NCBI RefSeq assembly: GCF_029945805.1
Contig: NZ_JAQSDH010000042.1
Span: 62,001-126,000, forward strand
Length of the DNA: 64,000 bases
DNA from: Flavobacterium sp.
Lineage (GTDB): Bacteria; Bacteroidota; Bacteroidia; Flavobacteriales; Flavobacteriaceae
Direction of reading: 5' to 3'
Part shown: in pieces, positions 1 to 7,413 of the stretch
How positions within the stretch are numbered: the stretch's first letter is position 1
How the letters are laid out: every line of letters begins with the position of its first letter
The notes under the pieces: model-generated
Databases searched by the model: none
Seen by the model: only the letters and a program-made list of their open reading frames with translations
What the model was told of the DNA's origin: nothing
Made by a program: the position numbers and the translations under genes

Positions 1-963
1 ATCTATAGTGAAATTGCGCGGGCCATTGCCTAATGTGCTTGTGGTCCTAACTAATTTCAGCTTTCCATTATCCTTAATTGTAAAACAACTTATCGTATTG
101 GCGTCTCCGCGATTGGTAGCGTACACAAATCTCCCATCAGCACTCATTTTAATATCAGCCGCTCGGGTTTTTCCTTTGAACTTTCTATCGACTATGGTGG
201 TTTCCTGAATTACCTTGAGTTCACCATTGGTATAAGAAAGCACCGCTAACGAACCATCGAATTCATTGATTAGGTATATCATTTTACATTCCTCACTAAA
301 GGTAAAATGTCTCGGACCACTTCCTGGCTTTAGTTCTAAGAAATAACTTAATGCTAAAACATCCAACTTTTCCTCAGGATTGTAACGGTACACATACAGA
401 TAATCTTTTCCTAAATCACTAGAAATCAAATATTTTTTGTCAGCTGAAAACTGTAGCATGTGCATCTGTGAAGCTTCGGATTTGTTTGCATGAACCGTCT
501 GAACTTCGTGCTTTACTATTTGTTTGTATTTTCCAACGGTTCCGTCTTCATTTTTACCAAATACCGTAATGTTTCCGCCAGTATAATTGGCAACAAAGAC
601 ATTCTTTTCATCTGTAATAATGTTACACGGGTCATTTCCTTCCGAACTTTTAGAGTTTAAAAACTGTAGATTTCCACTATCGGAATAAAATCGAAAAGCA
701 CTTACTTGACTGTCATTTCCGTTTTCATTTACACTGTACACAAACTTTTTATCTAACGAAAAAGTCAAAAAACTTGGATTCACAATACTTTTCGTTGACC
801 CTTTTAAGTATGTTTCCGCGGTATCCGTATTAAAATCATAGACATACATTCCGTCACTCGCGCACGAGTTTGTATAAGTTCCGATAACCAAATTGTGGTG
901 GTTTTCTTGAGCTTGCGTTGTAATGCAGAAAATAGCGGTTAATAAGGCGGAGTATTTTATCAT
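1..963 (-). CDS. Lactonase-family seven-bladed beta-propeller protein (partial)
   Basis: The reading frame is open from an ATG at 963 to the left window edge, 321 codons without a stop, so the C-terminus is missing. The protein begins with a signal peptide ending near CITTQAQ, so it is exported. Repeated blade motifs such as NPSFLTFS, GPRHFTFS and GPRNFTID, with intervening YVYRYN-like strands, are typical of the 6-phosphogluconolactonase (YbhE/Pgl) family of beta-propellers. Family members with a signal peptide usually have unproven substrates, so 6-phosphogluconolactonase activity should not be assumed. No neighbour in the same direction is visible. The family call is strong and the reaction is not established. 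Confidence 0.85.
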   Translation of the reverse strand, partial: MIKYSALLTAIFCITTQAQENHHNLVIGTYTNSCASDGMYVYDFNTDTAETYLKGSTKSIVNPSFLTFSLDKKFVYSVNENGNDSQVSAFRFYSDSGNLQFLNSKSSEGNDPCNIITDEKNVFVANYTGGNITVFGKNEDGTVGKYKQIVKHEVQTVHANKSEASQMHMLQFSADKKYLISSDLGKDYLYVYRYNPEEKLDVLALSYFLELKPGSGPRHFTFSEECKMIYLINEFDGSLAVLSYTNGELKVIQETTIVDRKFKGKTRAADIKMSADGRFVYATNRGDANTISCFTIKDNGKLKLVRTTSTLGNGPRNFTID

Positions 964-983
964 TTTTAAGGCATTTAGAGAAA

Positions 984-991
984 CAAAAATA
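984..991 (-). promoter_or_regulatory. Candidate -7 element for the lactonase gene
   Basis: Read on the minus strand this is TATTTTTG, matching the Bacteroidota -7 consensus TAnnTTTG, about 20 bases before the ATG at 963. No clear TTG -33 element stands at the usual spacing, so the call is weak. Confidence 0.35.
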
Positions 992-1039
992 AGGTTTTCG
1001 ATTGGATAAGCATTTTATAATTTAAAGCATATTTTCAGT

Positions 1040-1086
1040 CTGAGCCACTCGAATACCTTTTTTTTATAGCACTTCGACAAACTCAG
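1040..1086. repeat. Inverted pair of REP-like CTGAGnnnnTCGAA units
   Basis: CTGAGCCACTCGAA at 1040-1053 is matched in opposite orientation by CTGAGTTTGTCGAA (minus strand, 1086-1073). Both units share CTGAG-N4-TCGAA. The right unit extends to the partly palindromic CACTTCGACAAACTCAGTG at 1070-1088. The arms face each other around 19 bases, so the transcript could fold. The layout is typical of a bipartite extragenic palindrome; I recall similar CTGAG...TCGAAG repeats between genes of many bacteria. Confidence 0.5.
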
Positions 1087-1273
1087 TGGGACAATTTTTT
1101 ATTTATATGACTGCACAATAATAATTACTACCAACGGCTATTATAATAATTTGAATCCAAAAAATCTGAAAAATGAGTACTGAAAGCTCCCTAGTTTTTA
1201 CTATTTTTGACAAATCGAAGATTCATCGAATTCCCGGTAATAATTAAACCTCATGAGGTAAACTTTATATTAA

Positions 1274-3220
1274 ATGCAGTTCAAACACCCAGAAGTCCTT
1301 TATTTCCTCTTCTTATTGGTAATCCCAATTCTGGTTCATTTGTTTCAATTGCGTCGTTTCAAGAAAGAGTATTTCACGAACGTCCAATTCTTAAAAGAAC
1401 TTTCGGTACAAACCCGTAAAAGCTCTACGATCAAGAAATGGCTGTTGCTTATGACCCGTTTGATGTTGCTTACATTCCTGATTTTGGCTTTTGCTCAACC
1501 GTTTTTTGCAGCAAAGGAAAGTAAAATGAACACGAACGAAATGTACATTATTCTGGACAATTCGTATAGCATGCAGGCCAAAGGAAAAAAAGGCGAATTG
1601 CTAAAACGCGCGATTCAGGATTTGTTGGAACATGCTCCGGAAGTACAGAATTTCTCTTTGATTACGGCTAGTGATACGTATTGGAATACCGATATTAAAT
1701 CGATTCAGAAAGATTTGCAAAATTTGAATTACAGCGCGACGCCCTTTCGATTAGACAATTTGATTGCCAAAGTAAATGCGCGTAAATCGGCTTTCAACAA
1801 AGATATTATCGTAATAACGGATGCTGTTGGATTGGAAGAAAATCAGACTAAGAGTTTCAGAAAAGAAGACAATGTTTTTTTCATAATTCCGAAAGCAGAA
1901 CAAAAAGATAATATTTCCATTGATAGCGTGTACATTCAGCAAACGTTGGATAGTTTCTATGAAATTGGTGTAAAATTATCAGCGAATGGCGAGGATTTAA
2001 AAAATATTCCGATTGCATTGTACAATAACAACAAACTTGCTGCGAAGACCAATATCAATTTCAATGGCAATGGCAATGGCAATGGCAATATTCAAACTAT
2101 TAAATTTACTATTCCTAAAGAAGACTTTCATGGTTATGTTTCGATTACCGATAAAGGTTTGGACTACGACAATACCTATTATTTCAGTATTTCAAAACCA
2201 ACCAAAACCAATGTAATCAGCGTTGGCGCTGCGGATAAGAGTAATTTCCTTGGGCGAATTTATACGAATGACGAATTCAATTACAACAATTTTCCACTTG
2301 CCAATTTAGATTACAATTCTTTGGAGAAACAAGATGCGATTGTTGTAAATGAACTAAAGGAAATTCCACAAGCATTGCAGACTACGCTGAAATCTTTTGT
2401 ACTGAAAGGCGGAAACTTGGTCCTTATTCCAGATCAGGAAAGTTATCCTGAAGCACTGAATTCGTTTTTAGGAAACTTTGGTGCGCTACAATTTAAATCG
2501 GTAACGCAAGCTGAAAAGAAAATAACCAAAATCAATTTCAATCATCCGTTGTTCAGTTCTGTATTCGAAAAGAAGATTGATAACTTCCAATATCCATCGA
2601 CGAAGAATTCGTTTGGTTTGAGCAGTGCAAATCCATCTATATTGACGTATGACGATCAAAGTCCGTTTTTAACTTCGTTGCCCAATACCTTATCATCGGT
2701 TTATGTTTTTGCGGCTCCAATAAACAAAGGAAATAGCAACTTTCAGAACTCGCCACTAATTGTTCCAACATTTTACAATATGGCTCAGAACACTCAAAAA
2801 ACAGGTGTAAATGCTATTATGATTGGTGCAAACCAACCTTTTGTAGTGGACGCTGTTTTATCAAAAGATGAAATACTTACTGTAAAAAATTCAACTGAAA
2901 GTTTTATTCCGGTGCAACAGTTATTGAATACGAAAGTCAAAATGAGTTTCAATGATAATCCGGGAAAAGCAGGGAATTTTGGTGTCTTTAATGGTGTTAA
3001 TTTGGTAAAAAATATCAGTTTTAATTACAATAGAACCGAAAGTAATTTAGCATTAGTAAATCCAGATATTGCGAATAAATTCAAGGAAATTGAAGATATC
3101 GAAACCGTATTCAATACGATTCAAACCGACCGAACCGATACGCAAATCTGGAAATGGTTTGTAATTTTAGCGCTAATCTTTTTAGTATTAGAACTCCTCA
3201 TTCAAAAATTTGTACAATGA
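1274..3220 (+). CDS. BatA-type membrane protein with VWA-like domain
   Basis: This is a 648-residue inner-membrane protein. The N-terminal ~90 residues hold two hydrophobic segments around an RRFKKEYFTNVQFL-type stretch, the signature of the N-terminal double-transmembrane BatA domain of Bacteroidota. A von Willebrand A-like fold follows, with YIILDNSYSMQA near residue 95, where D-x-S-x-S is the MIDAS-type motif. A large periplasmic region leads to a C-terminal helix ending in LVLELLIQKFVQ. Such proteins were named for Bacteroides aerotolerance, but their role is poorly defined. The stop overlaps the next start (ATGA at 3217), so the two genes are probably translationally coupled. An in-frame hexamer repeat encodes an Asn-Gly run near residue 265. 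Confidence 0.85.
   Translation: MQFKHPEVLYFLFLLVIPILVHLFQLRRFKKEYFTNVQFLKELSVQTRKSSTIKKWLLLMTRLMLLTFLILAFAQPFFAAKESKMNTNEMYIILDNSYSMQAKGKKGELLKRAIQDLLEHAPEVQNFSLITASDTYWNTDIKSIQKDLQNLNYSATPFRLDNLIAKVNARKSAFNKDIIVITDAVGLEENQTKSFRKEDNVFFIIPKAEQKDNISIDSVYIQQTLDSFYEIGVKLSANGEDLKNIPIALYNNNKLAAKTNINFNGNGNGNGNIQTIKFTIPKEDFHGYVSITDKGLDYDNTYYFSISKPTKTNVISVGAADKSNFLGRIYTNDEFNYNNFPLANLDYNSLEKQDAIVVNELKEIPQALQTTLKSFVLKGGNLVLIPDQESYPEALNSFLGNFGALQFKSVTQAEKKITKINFNHPLFSSVFEKKIDNFQYPSTKNSFGLSSANPSILTYDDQSPFLTSLPNTLSSVYVFAAPINKGNSNFQNSPLIVPTFYNMAQNTQKTGVNAIMIGANQPFVVDAVLSKDEILTVKNSTESFIPVQQLLNTKVKMSFNDNPGKAGNFGVFNGVNLVKNISFNYNRTESNLALVNPDIANKFKEIEDIETVFNTIQTDRTDTQIWKWFVILALIFLVLELLIQKFVQ
2062..2089 (+). repeat. 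In-frame hexanucleotide repeat CAATGG, 4.7 copies
   Basis: Four perfect CAATGG units plus a partial fifth lie inside the BatA gene and encode alternating Asn-Gly. Gain or loss of a unit adds or removes two residues without a frameshift. Confidence 0.9.
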
Positions 3221-4473
3221 ACCTAATTATCCGAAAAGCCACGATTTTTGACCCAAAAAGTCACTTTCATAATCAGATTGTTGATGTGAAAATAACCAAC
3301 GGCATTATAGAGGAAATAGGCATTTCACTGCTTAATATCGATACGCACGAAGAGTTTCATCACGACGGTTTACATCTTTCACAAGGTTGGTTTGATACCA
3401 GTGTTTCACTTGGCGAACCCGGTTTTGAAGATCGAGAAACCATAGCCAACGGATTGGAAGTTGCTGCCAAAAGTGGATTCACGGGCATTGCGTTACAACC
3501 CAACTCCTATCCTATTATTGATAATCAATCGCAAGTACATTTTGTAAAGCAAAAAGCCGCAAACTCGGCTACCGAATTGTTTCCGATTGGTGCTTTAACC
3601 AAAGGCAGTGAAGGAAAAGATATGGCGGAACTTTATGATATGAAAAATGCTGGAGCAGTTGCTTTTGGCGATTATAATAAGAGTTTACCCAATGCGAATT
3701 TGATGAAAATTGCTTTGCAATACACGCAGGATTTTGAAGGATTAGTGCTCGCCTATTCGCAAGATGAAAATATTAAAGGAAATGGTGTTGCCAATGAGGG
3801 AATTGTTTCTACTCGATTGGGATTGAAAGGAATTCCGAATCTTGCCGAAGAGCTGATTGTGGCGAGAAACCTATTTTTACTCGAATATACTGGTGGAAAA
3901 TTGCACATTCCAACAGTTTCCACAGCAAAATCAATAGAATTAATCAAAGAAGCTAAAACAAAAGGATTGAAGGTTACGTGCAGTGTTGCGGTACATCATT
4001 TGATTTTGACAGATGAGAAGCTCGAAGGTTTTGATACAAGATATAAAGTTACACCGCCCTTGCGAAATGACGAAGATAGAAAAGCTTTAATCGCTGCAGT
4101 TTTAGACGATACGATTGACTGCATTACAAGCGATCATAATCCGATTGATATCGAAAATAAAAAAATGGAATTTGATTTGGCGAAGAATGGAACTATAGGT
4201 TTGGAAAGTGCTTTTGGAGTATTGAATACCGTGTTACCATTAGATAAAATAATTGAAAAGTTAACTTTTGGTAAAGAACTATTAAATATTGGAAACCATA
4301 TAATTGCATTAAACAATAAAGCTTCATTTACCTTATTTACTACAGAACAAAATTGGATATTTACCAAGGCAAGTATTTTATCCAAATCAAAAAATTCAGC
4401 CTTTCTGGGACACAGAATGAAGGGGAAAGCAATCGGAATTTACAATCAAGGAAAATTAGTTATCAATGGATAA
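3217..4473 (+). CDS. Dihydroorotase-like protein with degenerate metal site
   Basis: This is a 418-residue amidohydrolase-superfamily protein. I chose the ATG at 3217, which overlaps the upstream stop, over an upstream in-frame ATG at 3154 inside the BatA gene. It aligns to type-I dihydroorotase (pyrimidine synthesis, carbamoyl-aspartate to dihydroorotate), but the metal motif D-x-H-V-H-L-R-E-P-G reads D60-T-S62-V-S64-L-G66-E-P-G, so both histidines and the substrate arginine are gone. The H-A-E-D motif reads Y180-S-Q-D, losing another ligand. H230 (LHIPTVS) and D306-H307 (ITSDHNP) remain. Automatic annotation would probably call it PyrC. The residues argue for a non-catalytic homologue, like the structural pseudo-dihydroorotases that partner aspartate transcarbamoylase in some bacteria. 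No pyrB is in the window. Confidence 0.85.
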   Translation: MNLIIRKATIFDPKSHFHNQIVDVKITNGIIEEIGISLLNIDTHEEFHHDGLHLSQGWFDTSVSLGEPGFEDRETIANGLEVAAKSGFTGIALQPNSYPIIDNQSQVHFVKQKAANSATELFPIGALTKGSEGKDMAELYDMKNAGAVAFGDYNKSLPNANLMKIALQYTQDFEGLVLAYSQDENIKGNGVANEGIVSTRLGLKGIPNLAEELIVARNLFLLEYTGGKLHIPTVSTAKSIELIKEAKTKGLKVTCSVAVHHLILTDEKLEGFDTRYKVTPPLRNDEDRKALIAAVLDDTIDCITSDHNPIDIENKKMEFDLAKNGTIGLESAFGVLNTVLPLDKIIEKLTFGKELLNIGNHIIALNNKASFTLFTTEQNWIFTKASILSKSKNSAFLGHRMKGKAIGIYNQGKLVING

Positions 4474-4792
4474 ACAGACTATAAGCGAAGGAAAATCTAT
4501 TGCCATTACCAGTTATATTTTGCTGATTGGCGTTTTGATTGCGCTTTCGATGAATTCAGAACACAAGAATCCGTTTGCAGCATTTCACATCCGTCAAGGT
4601 TTGGGATTAACGATAACCTTCATTATTCTTGGAGTTTCCATTAGTAGTTTTGAAAATATTAATATTGCAGCTCCTATGTGGATTTTTATATCGATATTAA
4701 CTATTTATGGAATTTTCACAGCAGCAAGAGGAGAAACTACCCCTTTACCATTATTGGGGAATTTATTTCAGAAATGGTTTAAAAGCGTTTAA
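4466..4792 (+). CDS. Small multi-pass membrane protein (DUF4870/Tic20-like)
   Basis: This 108-residue protein has three hydrophobic segments (about 13-30, 48-67 and 70-88) around the motif HKNPFAAFHIRQGLGL. Small DUF4870/Tic20-like membrane proteins carry the same F-x-x-x-x-H-x-x-Q-x-L pattern. Its ATG overlaps the last eight bases of the dihydroorotase-like gene and it ends four bases before the next start, so it sits in a tight operon with both neighbours. No enzymatic motif is visible and no function can be assigned. Confidence 0.75.
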   Translation: MDKQTISEGKSIAITSYILLIGVLIALSMNSEHKNPFAAFHIRQGLGLTITFIILGVSISSFENINIAAPMWIFISILTIYGIFTAARGETTPLPLLGNLFQKWFKSV

Positions 4793-4795
4793 ATT

Positions 4796-5434
4796 ATGAC
4801 ATTACACCACTTAGTTAGAGAACCTAAACTAAAATTAGATAAAAACCCTTTACTCCTATTGCTTCACGGATATGGCAGTAACGAAGAAGATTTATTCTCG
4901 TTTGCGACTGAACTTCCGGAAGAATATTATGTAATTTCAGCACGCGCACCTTATGACATGACCTACGGAAGTTACGCTTGGTACGCCATCAATTTTGACG
5001 CCGATGAAAATAAGTTTTCGGATATTGGACAAGCGCAACAATCGAGAGATTTGATTGCTAATTTTATTGACGAATTGGTAGCTACATATGCTATCGATTC
5101 AAATAATGTAACGTTGATTGGCTTCAGCCAAGGCTCGATTTTGGGATACGCAGTGGCATTGTCTTATCCTCAAAAAGTGCAGCGGTTGGTTGCGATGAGT
5201 GGTTATTTGAATACGGAAATTGCAGTAGATGATTTTGCTGCCAATGATTTGACCATGTTGAAAATTTTCGCATCACATGGAACCGTGGATCAGGTTATTC
5301 CGGTAGATTGGGCCCGAAAGTCGATTCCAGTTTTAAAAGAATTGGGAATTTCAGTAGTGTATAAAGAATATCCCGTGGGACATGGTGTGGCTCCACAAAA
5401 TTTCTTTGATTTTAAAAACTGGTTACAATCCTAA
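4796..5434 (+). CDS. Alpha/beta-hydrolase, carboxylesterase/phospholipase family
   Basis: This 212-residue protein has an alpha/beta-hydrolase fold like the cytoplasmic carboxylesterases YpfH and EstB. The oxyanion region is LLLHGYGS (about 21-28). The nucleophile elbow is G-F-S111-Q-G, the acid is D165 in GTVDQVIP and the base is H196 in GHGVA, completing the triad in the expected order. There is no signal peptide, so it is cytoplasmic. It is the last gene of the run that begins with BatA. The substrate is unknown, with short-chain esters or acyl-protein thioesters typical of the family. Confidence 0.9.
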   Translation: MTLHHLVREPKLKLDKNPLLLLLHGYGSNEEDLFSFATELPEEYYVISARAPYDMTYGSYAWYAINFDADENKFSDIGQAQQSRDLIANFIDELVATYAIDSNNVTLIGFSQGSILGYAVALSYPQKVQRLVAMSGYLNTEIAVDDFAANDLTMLKIFASHGTVDQVIPVDWARKSIPVLKELGISVVYKEYPVGHGVAPQNFFDFKNWLQS

Positions 5435-5474
5435 ATGTAGAATTTGAATTTGAATTTCTAAGCTTCGAAACTTT

Positions 5475-5969
5475 TTAATTCTGCTCTTGTGTATCGCTAT
5501 CGGTCACTTTTTTACCAATTTCACCGTCTCCAGCAAACTTATTGACTTCACCTTTTTTAAGAACATATCCTTTCCAAGGAATGAGTTGCCAATCGTTTAA
5601 TATCCATAGTTTTCCTTCGGAAGCTCTTGACAACACTATCGAAGTAGTATCTTTTGGAAGGAATATTTCAGCTTTGCTGGCGTCTTCGTTAAAAAGTACA
5701 TAAGCGCTCAACGTCTCGTCACCATTATCGGGTTTATCTATAGGATTCAGTTGAATTCCGGAAAAACCTTTTACACATTCTTTATTCACTTTTGACCAAA
5801 CATATCCTGCTGATGCCAGGCAACCATTTTCATCTTTATCATTTACAACAACTGTATCTTTAGGAAAAGTTCTGGTAGTTTTTATTTCTTTGGGATCTTC
5901 TTTCTGATCGGTTAATTTACAAGAACTAACAGCAAACATCACAAGAATAAGTACACTAAATTTTTTCAT
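5475..5969 (-). CDS. Predicted lipoprotein of unknown function
   Basis: This 164-residue protein has a lipoprotein signal peptide, MFAVSSC, with the lipid cysteine at residue 17. Two further cysteines flank a GYVWSKVNKE segment (NGCLASAG and NKECVKG) and could form a disulphide. The C-terminal half is rich in beta-strand-forming residues. The protein faces the periplasm or outer membrane. It lies 24 bases downstream of another minus-strand exported protein (5994-6503) and is probably co-transcribed with it. I do not recognise the family. Confidence 0.8.
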   Translation of the reverse strand: MKKFSVLILVMFAVSSCKLTDQKEDPKEIKTTRTFPKDTVVVNDKDENGCLASAGYVWSKVNKECVKGFSGIQLNPIDKPDNGDETLSAYVLFNEDASKAEIFLPKDTTSIVLSRASEGKLWILNDWQLIPWKGYVLKKGEVNKFAGDGEIGKKVTDSDTQEQN

Positions 5970-5993
5970 TTTGACAGATAGAATATTAATAAC

Positions 5994-6503
5994 TTAATTA
6001 AGTACAGCTGGATATAAATAAGAATTCATGATTTCAAAAGAAATAGCTCCTTTATCATCTACAAAATATTTTAACATCACTTCACCCCAAAGTTCTCCAT
6101 TACTGTAGTTCGCAATGATCCAACGGTGATTCAAAAGTTTTACGCTATTAATAATGAACTTTTGATTGCCCATTTTAACTTGATCCGTATATTTATTGCC
6201 TTCTGGACTATCATTAAAAGCGAATAAAGCTTGTTTTACTTTTTCAGCAAAAGCTGGAATATCATTTATCTTATTGCTTTCAAACAAATAATTTTGAGCT
6301 CTATCATTATTTTCTAATGAAAAAGCATTAATATCCTGAATTACGTTGGTCAAACTATCTACAACTGTTTTGGATTCAGCGGTCGTAGACTCAGTAGTTG
6401 TACTATTTTGCTCACTACTTTCTTTTGATGTAAAATATTTATAGGTAAAAACATTCATCAACACTGCAATAATGAAAAGATATAAAAAAAGTGATTTTCT
6501 CAT
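5994..6503 (-). CDS. Membrane-anchored protein of unknown function
   Basis: This 169-residue protein has one N-terminal transmembrane segment (about 5-22), a Ser/Thr/Glu-rich linker (30-48) and a compact alpha/beta domain in the periplasm. It has no cysteine motif or catalytic signature that I can identify. Its start lies three bases after the stop of the MBL-fold hydrolase gene, so both probably share a transcript. Confidence 0.75.
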   Translation of the reverse strand: MRKSLFLYLFIIAVLMNVFTYKYFTSKESSEQNSTTTESTTAESKTVVDSLTNVIQDINAFSLENNDRAQNYLFESNKINDIPAFAEKVKQALFAFNDSPEGNKYTDQVKMGNQKFIINSVKLLNHRWIIANYSNGELWGEVMLKYFVDDKGAISFEIMNSYLYPAVLN

Positions 6504-6506
6504 CTT

Positions 6507-7274
6507 CTAAATCGTGATTTTTAAGTTATCATAAGCCAGAAATACATTCTCTGGCAGTCGTTTTTGCACTTCCTCATGAAAACCTAAATGATGACTGATG
6601 TGTGTCAAATAAGCTTTCTCAGGCTGAATCAAATGTATAAAATCTAAAGCATCCTGCAAACTAAAATGTGAATGATGTGCTTCTTCGCGCAAAGCATTAA
6701 CCACCAATACTTTTATTCCTTTTAGTTTTTCTAATTCAGAATTATCGATAGTTTTTACATCTGTTAAATATACGAAATCCTGAATTCTATAGCCAAAAAC
6801 CTGAACATTTCCGTGATTGACATTTATCGGAATTATTTCTGTTTCGTCAATAAGAAAATGTGCGTTGTTTTTTAACACAAAAGTCGCTACACTTGGAGCT
6901 CCGGGATATTTATTTTCGTTTTCAAAAATATAATCAAATCGTCTTTTCAAATTATCCAAAACTCTTTGACTTGCATACACAGGAATATCAGATTTTTGCT
7001 TAAAGAAAAAAGGACGAATATCATCCAAACCCGCAGTATGATCGGCATGTTCGTGTGTGAAAAGTAATGCATCAAGCTTTGAACAACCGGAAGTTAACAT
7101 CTGTTGCCTAAAATCGGGGCCACAATCAATGACAATTGAATTTTCATCCCAAGTAATCCAAACGGAAACGCGTAACCTTTTGTCTTTTAAATCGCTACTT
7201 TTACATACCGGATGTGAACTTCCTATAACGGGAATGCCTTGAGATGTTCCGGTACCGAGAAAATAAACTTGCAT
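6507..7274 (-). CDS. MBL-fold metal-dependent hydrolase (PhnP-like)
   Basis: This 255-residue cytoplasmic metallo-beta-lactamase-fold protein carries the zinc motif H74-E-H76-A-D78-H79, an early FLGTGTSQGIP strand-loop and a late THISHHLG metal-binding region. The N-terminal GTGTSQGIPVIGS pattern and the cysteine at residue 24 are typical of the PhnP-related phosphodiesterase branch. Its substrate in Flavobacteria is not known, and no phosphonate genes are nearby, so a phosphonate role should not be inferred. It heads the minus-strand group 7274 to 5475. Confidence 0.88.
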   Translation of the reverse strand: MQVYFLGTGTSQGIPVIGSSHPVCKSSDLKDKRLRVSVWITWDENSIVIDCGPDFRQQMLTSGCSKLDALLFTHEHADHTAGLDDIRPFFFKQKSDIPVYASQRVLDNLKRRFDYIFENENKYPGAPSVATFVLKNNAHFLIDETEIIPINVNHGNVQVFGYRIQDFVYLTDVKTIDNSELEKLKGIKVLVVNALREEAHHSHFSLQDALDFIHLIQPEKAYLTHISHHLGFHEEVQKRLPENVFLAYDNLKITI

Positions 7275-7365
7275 AATAGCACGGTTTTTGATAAAAAAAA
7301 TTTTAATTATGTATAAAAGTAATTTTTTAAACCTAATTAATTACAAAATTAGAAGTTATTTCTCT

Positions 7366-7394
7366 TTGATAAAGTAGCTATTTTAGTAACTTTG
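7366..7394 (+). promoter_or_regulatory. Bacteroidota-type promoter upstream of the 7414 gene
   Basis: TTG at 7366-7368 (-33) and TAACTTTG at 7387-7394 (-7, consensus TAnnTTTG) are 18 bases apart, the ideal layout for the Bacteroidota primary sigma factor. The start codon follows 19 bases downstream, giving a very short leader. Confidence 0.7.
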
Positions 7395-7413
7395 CAAAGT
7401 ATACAATTATATT

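Larger units (their letters stand above)
964..1273. other. Intergenic region between divergent genes
   Basis: This 310-base gap separates the minus-strand lactonase gene from the plus-strand BatA gene. It holds a pair of inverted REP-like units (1040-1086), a candidate minus-strand -7 element at 984-991 and a TATTTTTG at 1202-1209 that could serve the BatA gene. I see no convincing ORF or tRNA. Confidence 0.6.

Noticed and set aside
2013..2216. Plus-strand ORF with a Met-Ala run (MAMAMAMA)
   Set aside because: It is the alternate frame of the CAATGG hexamer repeat within the BatA gene.
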